From Paraburkholderia sp. (GTDB lineage Bacteria > Pseudomonadota > Gammaproteobacteria > Burkholderiales > Burkholderiaceae), in assembly GCF_026225065.1 (NCBI RefSeq), contig NZ_JAMFSB010000041.1, positions 1 to 33,702 on the forward strand: a DNA stretch of 33,702 nucleotides. Reading direction: 5' to 3'. This document shows positions 9,123-15,152 of the stretch, in pieces. The notes under the pieces were generated by a model. The model saw nothing but the letters and a program-made list of their open reading frames with translations. It was not told the origin of the DNA and did no database searches. A program made the translations under genes and the position numbers. Position 1 is the stretch's first letter, and every line of letters starts with the position of its first letter.

Positions 9123-9156
9123 AGCGCAGGGCGTCGAACAGGCAATGCCCTGCGCT
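9123..9156 (-). other. 10-bp perfect inverted repeat inside the operon
   Basis: Arms AGCGCAGGGC and GCCCTGCGCT flank a 14-base loop in the 134-bp gap between the cupin and hydrolase genes. No T-run follows on the minus strand, so it is not a canonical intrinsic terminator. It may stabilise the upstream mRNA or cause partial attenuation, lowering expression of downstream genes relative to the ring-hydroxylation genes. Function is inferred. Confidence 0.5.
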
Positions 9157-9177
9157 TCGCACCCAAGTGCTTGCCGC

Positions 9178-9705
9178 TTATCGCTTCAGCTTGGCAAGCG
9201 GCGAGTCCGGCGGATACGTCGGCGTGATCGGCTTCGGAGAACCGAGCATCACGCACATCAGCGCGTCTTCTTCGCCGATATTCACTTCCGTGCGATACAC
9301 GCCCGGCGGCACCGAAATCAGATCGCGTTCGCCGAGCACCGATTCCCAGGTCTCGCCGTCGCGTTCGCAAATCACTTTCATCTTGCCGCGCAGCACGAAG
9401 AAAATTTCTTCGACATCCATATGAATATGGCTCGGTCCGATATTGCCGGCCGGAATCACCATGGTTGAGAACGTGAAGCCGCCTGCGGGCACCGTATTGA
9501 CATCCTTTGCGACACCCGTGCCGCCCGTGCCGACATAGCGCATTTGCGCCCGGCGATACTTCGGGTCGTAGTCGGCCTGGAACTTCAGCGCGTCCCAGTC
9601 GTAACGACGGGTTTCAAGACGTGCAACGCGCGTGTCCATCCACTGCGCAAAACTGGCTTCCGCGGGTTGATCCCACGACTTGTGTTCGAAATCGGTGTCC
9701 GCCAT
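9178..9705 (-). CDS. Cupin-domain protein with incomplete metal motif
   Basis: The protein is 175 residues. Cupin motif 1 is clear: His93-x-His95 and Glu100 in GPSHIHMDVEEIFFVLRG. Motif 2 reads VPPGVYRTEVN, so Arg stands where the PxG-x2-His-x3-Asn pattern would have the third metal-binding His. Cupins near ring-oxygenase genes include dioxygenases (gentisate, quercetin type), isomerases and ligand-binding proteins. With one ligand missing, either a three-ligand metal site or a non-enzymatic role is possible. A strong AAAGGAG precedes the ATG, and the gene lies 27 bp after the SDR gene. Family certain; role unknown. Confidence 0.85.
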   Translation of the reverse strand: MADTDFEHKSWDQPAEASFAQWMDTRVARLETRRYDWDALKFQADYDPKYRRAQMRYVGTGGTGVAKDVNTVPAGGFTFSTMVIPAGNIGPSHIHMDVEEIFFVLRGKMKVICERDGETWESVLGERDLISVPPGVYRTEVNIGEEDALMCVMLGSPKPITPTYPPDSPLAKLKR

Positions 9706-9732
9706 CTCTTTCTCCTTTCGGTCAAGACAAGA

Positions 9733-10506
9733 TCAATTCATCACAAAGCCGCCGTTCACCGGCAGCAACTGGCCAGTCACGAAGCGTGCGGCATCGGATA
9801 ACAGGAACAGGACCGGCCCTGTCACATCGTCGGGAACCTGTGCGCGAGTCAACGCGCGGCCTTTCAGGTAATACTCGTGACGCTCGGCCGGCACGTAGGC
9901 GGTGGCCTCGACTTCGGTCAGCCCCGGTGCGATCGCGTTTACCGTGATGCCGTCGACACCGAATTCACGCGCGAGCGAACGCGTCATCGCGATCACGGCG
10001 CCTTTGCTGGCGACATAAGCCAACAGTTTCGGCGCGCCCCACATCGCCGTATCGGAAGCGATATTGACGATGCTGCCGCGGCCCGAGTCGCGCAAATGCG
10101 GCAGCACCGCGGCACTCATCAGCCACGTTCCGCGCACGTTGACGTTCATCACCGCATCCCATGTATCGACCGACAGCTCGCCGGCAAACTTGCCGCCGGA
10201 GTTGGTGATCGCCGCGTTGTTGATGAGCGCATCGAGGCCGCCGAGTTGCTTCACCGCCTGGGCGACGAAGCTCTGGATGTTCGATGGATCAGCGAGATCC
10301 AAGGGCAGAAAGTGCGCCGCGTGACCTTCGCTCTGCAGCGTCTCGGCGAGCGCACGACCTTCGTCGTGCAACACATCGCCGAACACGACTTGCGCGCCGG
10401 CCTGCGCCAGCGAGCGCACAAACGCCGCGCCGAGACCGCGCGCGCCGCCCGTGACGATCACGCGCCGGCCGGTGAGTGCCGCGGACGCAGCGTTGGCGTT
10501 ATGCAT
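9733..10506 (-). CDS. SDR-family dehydrogenase (candidate cis-dihydrodiol dehydrogenase)
   Basis: This 257-residue classical short-chain dehydrogenase has TGGARGLG at 19-26, Asp44 after the second strand (NAD preference), NNAA at 97-100, Ser151 and the catalytic Tyr164-x3-Lys168 in LAYVASKGA. The C-terminus has TGQLLPVNGG. Because it follows the oxygenase gene directly, oxidation of a cis-dihydrodiol to the catechol is the natural inference, though oxidation of a hydroxyacid is possible. The ATG at 10506 overlaps the oxygenase stop by 8 bp (ATGCATAA). A longer frame starting at 10572 adds an Arg/Pro-rich stretch inside the oxygenase gene and is rejected. Confidence 0.9.
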   Translation of the reverse strand: MHNANAASAALTGRRVIVTGGARGLGAAFVRSLAQAGAQVVFGDVLHDEGRALAETLQSEGHAAHFLPLDLADPSNIQSFVAQAVKQLGGLDALINNAAITNSGGKFAGELSVDTWDAVMNVNVRGTWLMSAAVLPHLRDSGRGSIVNIASDTAMWGAPKLLAYVASKGAVIAMTRSLAREFGVDGITVNAIAPGLTEVEATAYVPAERHEYYLKGRALTRAQVPDDVTGPVLFLLSDAARFVTGQLLPVNGGFVMN

Positions 10507-11599
10507 GGCTATGCCCTGCTGTTGCGCTCGCCGTGGCGGTGGCCGCTTGCGCACGATGCGCGGCGAGTGCATCGAAATCCTGCTGCGCGCGCTGCCGCAA
10601 CATGCGACGCACGCGCGTCATACCGACGTCATGCTGATAGAGGAATTCATGCTGGCGGGCATCCGGCGCCATGCTTTCGAGGACATAGCGGTCCTGTTCC
10701 AGCACGTCCCAATGGAGACCTTCGAGGCGGTTGCGATACATGAAACGCCATGCGTCGCGCTGCCATCCCGACACCTTGCGCGTGCGCCAGAAGTACACCT
10801 GGCAGTTGCTTTCGTCGACGGGAACGGCAAAGCCGATGATCCCAAAGTTGCCGCCCGGGCCAAACTTCTTCCTGTAGGGAATTGCGAGGCGCATCCACAG
10901 ACAACCGGTTTCGCCGAGTTCCACCCAGTCAAAATTCACGTCACGCTGGCCGACTTTCTCGAACATCAAGCCGGTTTCGGTCTTGCGCACGCGCATGTCG
11001 GCCTGCTTGTCGCCTTCGGCCATCGAATGCGAGGTCGCGTGCAGATACGCGCCGTGCATCGGATCCATCACGTTGTCGATCGCGTACTGGTAGTTGCACT
11101 TCCAGTTCGACATGCACAGAAAGCTCGCGTACTCCTCGCTCACCAGTTCTTCCGGCAATACGAGTGGGGCGGGTTCCTTGTGGGCGTCATCGCCGAACCA
11201 CAGGAAGATAGCGCCCGCGTGTTCCTGAACGGGATACGACTTCACGCACTTCTGGCCTTCGAGCGGGCAGTTCGACACCGCCGGAACTTTGGTGACCGTG
11301 CCGCCACCGTCGATTTCAATGCCGTGGTACCAGCACGCGACGCTGCCACCGAGATTCCAGCCCAATGACAGACGCGCGCCGCGGTGCGGGCAGCGATCTT
11401 CGAGCGCGTGGACATGGCCTTCCTGATCGCGCCACAGGACGATCTGATCGCCGAGGCGCGTCAGGCCAATAGGCGCATTGCCGACTTGCCAGCTCGGAGC
11501 GACCGGATACCAGTAGTTGCGCAGACCGAGGTCGAGGTAAGCCTGAAGCGGATCGGCCGTGCCGTGGTCCGTGGTGGTATGGGGTGTGGGGGACGTCAT
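10499..11599 (-). CDS. Rieske non-heme iron oxygenase, phthalate-type alpha subunit
   Basis: The protein is 366 residues. The Rieske [2Fe-2S] motif is Cys70-x-His72 (CPHRG) and Cys89-x2-His92 (CWYH). The mononuclear iron site is visible in AIDNVMDPMHGAYLH (His182, His187, bridging Asp near 175-179), with Asp303 in LEQDRYV as the likely third ligand. There is no beta-subunit gene, as expected for the homotrimeric phthalate/vanillate/carbazole group. It would hydroxylate or O-/N-demethylate an aromatic substrate using electrons from the operon's reductase and ferredoxin. The C-terminus ends in an Ala/Thr-rich tail (after about residue 345) that is probably disordered. It lies 60 bp after the small HTH-protein gene. 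Confidence 0.93.
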   Translation of the reverse strand: MTSPTPHTTTDHGTADPLQAYLDLGLRNYWYPVAPSWQVGNAPIGLTRLGDQIVLWRDQEGHVHALEDRCPHRGARLSLGWNLGGSVACWYHGIEIDGGGTVTKVPAVSNCPLEGQKCVKSYPVQEHAGAIFLWFGDDAHKEPAPLVLPEELVSEEYASFLCMSNWKCNYQYAIDNVMDPMHGAYLHATSHSMAEGDKQADMRVRKTETGLMFEKVGQRDVNFDWVELGETGCLWMRLAIPYRKKFGPGGNFGIIGFAVPVDESNCQVYFWRTRKVSGWQRDAWRFMYRNRLEGLHWDVLEQDRYVLESMAPDARQHEFLYQHDVGMTRVRRMLRQRAQQDFDALAAHRAQAATATASATAGHSHA

Positions 11600-11659
11600 G
11601 AAAAGACTCCAGATGCGTGGGCGGTGCGACGGGTTCGCAAGGTTGTCTGGGTAGCGCGC

Positions 11660-11971
11660 CTATTCGGCGAGCAGGCGGAATTCGGCGGTCAGGCGCTCGT
11701 CAGTCCACGCCGCGCCTTCCGGTGTCCGGAAGCCGATGCGGTTCAAGCCGTCGACAACGTCCTGCAACTCCACCGCGCCCGCATCGAACACTTTTTCGAG
11801 CGCATCGCCGAAGTCGTTCTCGTATTGCGTCGGCTCGGCCTTGCGGGTTTGCCACACGAGGTTTTGCGCCTCGCCCGGCTTTTCGATGACGCCCTTGCCG
11901 GCCACGTTGTTCGGCTGGGGCGCGAGCCACGGCTTCAGGGAGGGATTGAATTTCACGGCTTGCTCTCGCAT
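11660..11971 (-). CDS. Small recombinase-like helix-turn-helix protein next to Rieske genes
   Basis: The protein is 103 residues. The C-terminal half (about 52-100) contains VVDGLNRIGFRTPEGAAWTD, resembling the 'recombinase' domain of serine recombinases that normally follows the catalytic domain. No resolvase catalytic domain is present, so it is not a recombinase by itself. The N-terminal half (FNPSLKPWLAPQPNNVAGKG) is Pro/Asn-rich and of unknown fold. The ATG lies 1 bp after the ferredoxin stop with AAGGTGG seven bases upstream, so it is co-translated with the ferredoxin and precedes the oxygenase gene. I recall such proteins being annotated beside Rieske oxygenases, but no function is known to me. 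An assembly, accessory or regulatory role is speculation. Confidence 0.75.
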   Translation of the reverse strand: MREQAVKFNPSLKPWLAPQPNNVAGKGVIEKPGEAQNLVWQTRKAEPTQYENDFGDALEKVFDAGAVELQDVVDGLNRIGFRTPEGAAWTDERLTAEFRLLAE

Positions 11972-11972
11972 G

Positions 11973-12287
11973 TCATTCCACCTTGATCTGGATTTCTTCA
12001 CCGGCGAGACGAACCGCGTACACCTTCAGGTCGCGGCCGCCCGGCTCTTTCAAGCACTTGCCAGTCGGGATATGGAACACGGCTTCGTGCAACGGGCATT
12101 CGACGGTATCGCCGTCGACAAATCCCTGCGTCAGCAACGCGTACGCGTGGGGGCAGACGTTTTCCAGCGCGTACAGCGCATCGCCCACCTTGTAGATGCC
12201 TATCTCCGTGCCCTCGAGTTTGTACTCGAGCGGCGCGTCATCGGACAGGTCGCCGGCATGTCCGGCGCAACGCCATTCTTCAGTCAT
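11973..12287 (-). CDS. Rieske [2Fe-2S] ferredoxin
   Basis: The protein is 104 residues and essentially all Rieske domain. The cluster ligands are Cys45-x-His47 (CPHAYALL) and, 16 residues on, Cys64-x2-His67 (CPLHEAVF). Length and motif spacing match BphA3-type ferredoxins that shuttle electrons from an FAD reductase to the oxygenase. It is the first gene of the catabolic operon. GAGAAGG lies upstream of the ATG, and a promoter plus a 20-bp palindrome lie within the next 70 bp. The partner oxygenase is two genes downstream and the reductase is at the far end of the operon. Confidence 0.95.
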   Translation of the reverse strand: MTEEWRCAGHAGDLSDDAPLEYKLEGTEIGIYKVGDALYALENVCPHAYALLTQGFVDGDTVECPLHEAVFHIPTGKCLKEPGGRDLKVYAVRLAGEEIQIKVE

Positions 12288-12311
12288 GTGCTACCTTCTC
12301 CTGAATCCCGA

Positions 12312-12331
12312 ATGTTCCATATAAGGAACAT
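12312..12331. promoter_or_regulatory. Candidate IclR operator (7+6+7 palindrome)
   Basis: Perfect arms ATGTTCC and GGAACAT are separated by six A/T bases. The site is 25-44 bp upstream of the ferredoxin start and lies just downstream of the proposed -10 box, a position suited to repression. Its size and A/T-rich centre resemble IclR-family operators. Either local IclR protein could bind; this is inference. Confidence 0.6.
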
Positions 12332-12348
12332 CAGTTCGTGTATGGACA

Positions 12349-12354
12349 ATTATA
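12349..12354 (-). promoter_or_regulatory. Candidate -10 box of the catabolic operon promoter
   Basis: The minus strand reads TATAAT here, a perfect -10 hexamer 62 bp upstream of the ferredoxin ATG. The hexamer 17 bases upstream is only T-rich (TTTTTT), so a consensus -35 is lacking and an activator may be needed. The expected start near 12341 places the palindrome at about +10 to +29. Confidence 0.45.
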
Positions 12355-12551
12355 GAAGCCGTCCGCACGAGAAAAAATAAAAATCTGAGACGTTAGGGGA
12401 AAACACTGATGTGGCAGAGGAAAGACACCGCCCCCTACCTCGCCTGACCACGAACGTCAGCCTACATCCCTATTTCGTAAGGATTTTTCGCCCGCGACCG
12501 AAACCGTCCCTCCCGCGGCATTCGGGTTTCCTCGGGGCTCGAAAATTTATT

Positions 12552-12605
12552 TTGACCACTTCTGGAGACCCTATACTTTCCATAGGCGATACATATGCCC
12601 ATAGG
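12552..12605 (+). promoter_or_regulatory. Candidate porin promoter with CCATAGG direct repeats
   Basis: TTGACC at 12552 and TATACT at 12572 are separated by only 14 bases, shorter than the optimum, so the -35 assignment is weak. Two CCATAGG copies start 19 bp apart (12580 and 12599), close to two helical turns, around the predicted transcription start. They are flanked by TTCCA and TGGAA. A regulator bound there could repress the porin. Confidence 0.35.
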
Positions 12606-12724
12606 TGGAACAAATAAGAAGCAGAGTTTTGGCGCATAAACCAGGACCAACGCTCCCTCACTCAATGCACTACGGACGGCGGAATGGGATCCAGCCATTC
12701 GTCACACGATTAGGAGAACCAACG

Positions 12725-13798
12725 GTGAAAAGAATCATTGCAGTCGCACTCACGGCGATGTGCGCCGCGACAGGGGCGTGGGCACAAAGCAGTGTCACGC
12801 TTTACGGTAGTCTCGATGCCGGGGTCGCGTACATCAGCAATGCCGGCGGAAGTTCGAAATGGATTGCGGAACAGGGCAACATGCAGCCTGACCGTTGGGG
12901 CCTGAAGGGGGTGGAGGATCTGGGTGGTGGTCTGCATGCCATCTTCCAGTTGGAGAACGGCTTCTATACGACGACGGGTGCAATGGCTTCGCCCGGAACG
13001 TTGTGGAATCGCCAGGCGTATGTCGGTCTGAGTTCCGATCAGATCGGAACACTGACGCTCGGTCACCAGACGCCCTTTAACTTCGACGTGCTGGGTCCGT
13101 TGAGCACCGGTTATCTCGCCGCGAGCTGGTATGCGTTCCACCCGGGCAATATCGATGAGCTGGCGGATACAAGCGTCGTGCCGTTCAACAACTCGGTGAA
13201 GTTCCGCTCAACCAGCTTTGCCGGCTTCACAGTCGGCGCGATGATGGGTCTGGGCAATACGACGAACTTCGCGACCGGTCGCACCTTGAGCTTCGAGGCC
13301 AGCTACAAAAACGGTCCGTTCAATGCGGGTGCGGTCTACTCGAACGAACATGACCGCACGCCGTCGATCGTCACGACCGGCATCACGAACTTCCAGGGTG
13401 TCGCGGCTACGGCATACACGGCCGACAATGTCGAGAACATGGGCGCGGGTGCGTCTTACCAGTTCGGCAATCTGCTGGTGCATGGTCTCTATACGCGTGT
13501 GAAGCTGGAATCGCCCGGCTACTCGAGCACGTATCAGAGCTACGACGCGGGCGCGAACTATCAGTTCACACCGTTTAACAGCGTGGCGGGCGGCGCGGCG
13601 ACGACGAGCTTCGATGGTCATCGCTGGACGCAGTTCGAAATCGGCGATATCTATGCGCTGTCGAAGTCGACGCAGATCTATGTGAACGCGCTGTATGAGC
13701 GTGCAGGTTCGAATACGGACGCGGCGTTCTTCACGGCAGGCGTCTCGGATAGCCGCAACCAGACAGTGTTTCTGACGGGCATTCATCACTCGTTCTGA
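12725..13798 (+). CDS. Gram-negative outer-membrane porin (OmpC-like)
   Basis: The protein is 357 residues, starting at GTG with AGGAGA nine bases upstream. A signal peptide (KRIIAVALTAMCAATGAWAQ) ends at Ala-Gln, and the mature protein starts SSVTLYGSLDAGVAY, the hallmark of betaproteobacterial trimeric porins. The body alternates aromatic and polar residues as expected for a 16-strand barrel (for example WGLKGVEDLGGGLHAIFQLE, YVGLSSDQIGTLTLGHQ), and it ends in Phe (GIHHSF), the usual assembly signal. It would let small hydrophilic solutes cross the outer membrane. Its divergent placement from the catabolic operon suggests it helps take up that operon's substrate. Confidence 0.95.
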   Translation: MKRIIAVALTAMCAATGAWAQSSVTLYGSLDAGVAYISNAGGSSKWIAEQGNMQPDRWGLKGVEDLGGGLHAIFQLENGFYTTTGAMASPGTLWNRQAYVGLSSDQIGTLTLGHQTPFNFDVLGPLSTGYLAASWYAFHPGNIDELADTSVVPFNNSVKFRSTSFAGFTVGAMMGLGNTTNFATGRTLSFEASYKNGPFNAGAVYSNEHDRTPSIVTTGITNFQGVAATAYTADNVENMGAGASYQFGNLLVHGLYTRVKLESPGYSSTYQSYDAGANYQFTPFNSVAGGAATTSFDGHRWTQFEIGDIYALSKSTQIYVNALYERAGSNTDAAFFTAGVSDSRNQTVFLTGIHHSF

Positions 13799-13844
13799 GT
13801 GCTCTCTGACCTGTCGCTACGCGAAAGGTCCGCCAACGTAGTCG

Positions 13845-13875
13845 AGAAAACCTGGGGCTACCCAGCGTTTTCTTT
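13845..13875 (+). terminator. Intrinsic terminator after porin
   Basis: GAAAAC-CTGGG pairs with CCCAG-(C)-GTTTTC around a GCTA loop, giving an 11-bp stem with one bulged C, followed by TTT. The A-rich 5' arm would also give a T-rich end in the opposite direction, so it could act on both convergent genes. Confidence 0.65.
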
Positions 13876-13889
13876 AGCGAGTTGAGTGA

Positions 13890-13916
13890 GCGGCCGGTTG
13901 CCATGCAGCCGGCCGC
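13890..13916. terminator. 12-bp-stem hairpin between convergent genes
   Basis: GCGGCCGG-T-TGC, loop CAT, GCA-G-CCGGCCGC forms a 12-bp stem with one G-T pair. There is no T-run on either side, so it may be a processing or back-up element rather than a full terminator. It lies between the porin and the second IclR gene. Confidence 0.4.
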
Positions 13917-13938
13917 ATCGCGTCGCAGCGTCGCTGGA

Positions 13939-13965
13939 CTAGTTCGCCTAGTTCACCTAGTTCGC
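13939..13965. repeat. Three tandem copies of a 9-bp unit carrying stop codons
   Basis: CTAGTTCGC, CTAGTTCAC and CTAGTTCGC follow one another. On the minus strand each unit ends in TAG in the frame of the second IclR gene, whose stop is the first copy reached. The array therefore gives three successive in-frame stops. Confidence 0.85.
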
Positions 13966-14913
13966 CGCGACAGTCCTGCGGCGTGCCTCGCCCGCCGTCG
14001 GATCGTCTGCGGGCGGACGGTAATTGAGGCGCGTCGACAACTCCACAGCCGCGCTGCACACCGCCGCGATCAGCGGTTCGCGTTCACTGGCGTCACCGAT
14101 ATCCGAACGCGGCACGGTAACCGTCAAGGCCGCCACGATGCGGCGGGTCTGATCGCGCACCGGCGCCGTCACCACCGAAATGCCTCGCTCGAACGAAGCC
14201 TCGCTCACTGCGTAGCCCTGCGCTGCGCTTTCACGCACCCGCTCGTTGAGTTCTTCGACAGTGGCCGGCGTGCGATCGGTAAAGCGCTCGAGTTGCGGCT
14301 CCGGATAAAGCTGGCGCAGTTCGTCGTAACTGAGATCGCCCATCAAGACCTGGCCGTGCACAGTCGCGTGCGCCGGCAGACGTGTGCCGACATGCACCTT
14401 GACCGAGCTGAACATCGGATCGTGCGCCTGGGCTTTCGCGACGAACACCACATCGCGCTGATCACGGATCAGGAGATGCGCACTAAGTCCCGTCGCATCA
14501 CGCAAGCGCTCGAGCAGCGGTGTGCCCACGTCGGTCAGTTCAAGCGAACTCAGATATTCGAAGCCCAGCCGCAACACCGCCACGCTCAGCCGGAAATGGC
14601 GGTCGCCGTTCACGCGCTCGAGAAACCCGAGCGCTTCCAGCGTCTGCAGCAAACGGAAGGTGGTGGTACGCGGAATGCCGATGCGCTTCGATAACTCCGG
14701 CGCACCCAGCACCGGTTCACGCGCGCTGAACTCCGCAAGAATACGCAGCCCGCGTTCGAGACCCGGGACGAGGTAGGTCGAGCCGCCGACGCTTTCTTCG
14801 TCGGAGGTGTCGGTCAGATCGGCGGGGGCTGCGGCCTCATCGTGCGGCGCCGGCGCATCGCCGCGCGGCTTGGCCAGTTTGCGTCCCGCTCCTGTCATGT
14901 TTTCTTTTGCCAT
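13957..14913 (-). CDS. IclR-family transcriptional regulator (second copy)
   Basis: The protein is 318 residues with an N-terminal charged extension of about 45 residues. The winged HTH follows (VPGLERGLRILAEFS, GAPELSKRIGIPRTT, FRLLQTLEALGFLER), then the IclR effector domain (GTRLPAHATVHGQVLM, SFERGISVVTAPVRD). It matches the operon-internal IclR almost motif for motif, so the two are close paralogues. It is transcribed towards the porin and away from the phosphoesterase. It may bind the palindrome at 12312-12331 or a related site. The first ATG has no strong Shine-Dalgarno; a second ATG five codons in is an alternative start. Confidence 0.93.
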   Translation of the reverse strand: MAKENMTGAGRKLAKPRGDAPAPHDEAAAPADLTDTSDEESVGGSTYLVPGLERGLRILAEFSAREPVLGAPELSKRIGIPRTTTFRLLQTLEALGFLERVNGDRHFRLSVAVLRLGFEYLSSLELTDVGTPLLERLRDATGLSAHLLIRDQRDVVFVAKAQAHDPMFSSVKVHVGTRLPAHATVHGQVLMGDLSYDELRQLYPEPQLERFTDRTPATVEELNERVRESAAQGYAVSEASFERGISVVTAPVRDQTRRIVAALTVTVPRSDIGDASEREPLIAAVCSAAVELSTRLNYRPPADDPTAGEARRRTVAAN

Positions 14914-15152
14914 ATCCGGCTGTAGTTCGTGCTGATCGTCTATAGGACAGCATGATAGCGCGAAGCGTCACGGGCGAATTTGGCCAAATGAAGCGAATTC
15001 TGGCATCGTACGATGTCGCCGAAATCGAACCGCTGTCCGCAGTCGTGTCTTTCGTTTGACACACAAAATGACGACGTCCCGAGCGATCATTGCAGATCGT
15101 TGACGCGTGCGAACGGCACGCGGGAGCGAACCAGACCTGAGGAGCCATACCA

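Larger units (their letters stand above)
12288..12724. other. Divergent control region between catabolic operon and porin
   Basis: This 437-bp stretch carries no convincing gene. It contains the operon promoter and palindrome at the left. Its centre is a stretch with poly-A/T around 12370. At the right lie a porin promoter candidate (TATACT at 12572-12577) and two direct copies of CCATAGG at 12580 and 12599. The porin's Shine-Dalgarno AGGAGA is at its right end. Short open frames here lack coding character. Confidence 0.6.

Noticed and set aside
12462..12698. Short minus-strand frame in the divergent control region
   Set aside because: It covers the porin promoter, has no family resemblance and lacks coding composition.
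13939..13965. Tandem repeat considered as a CRISPR remnant
   Set aside because: Units are 9 bp and directly adjacent with no spacers.
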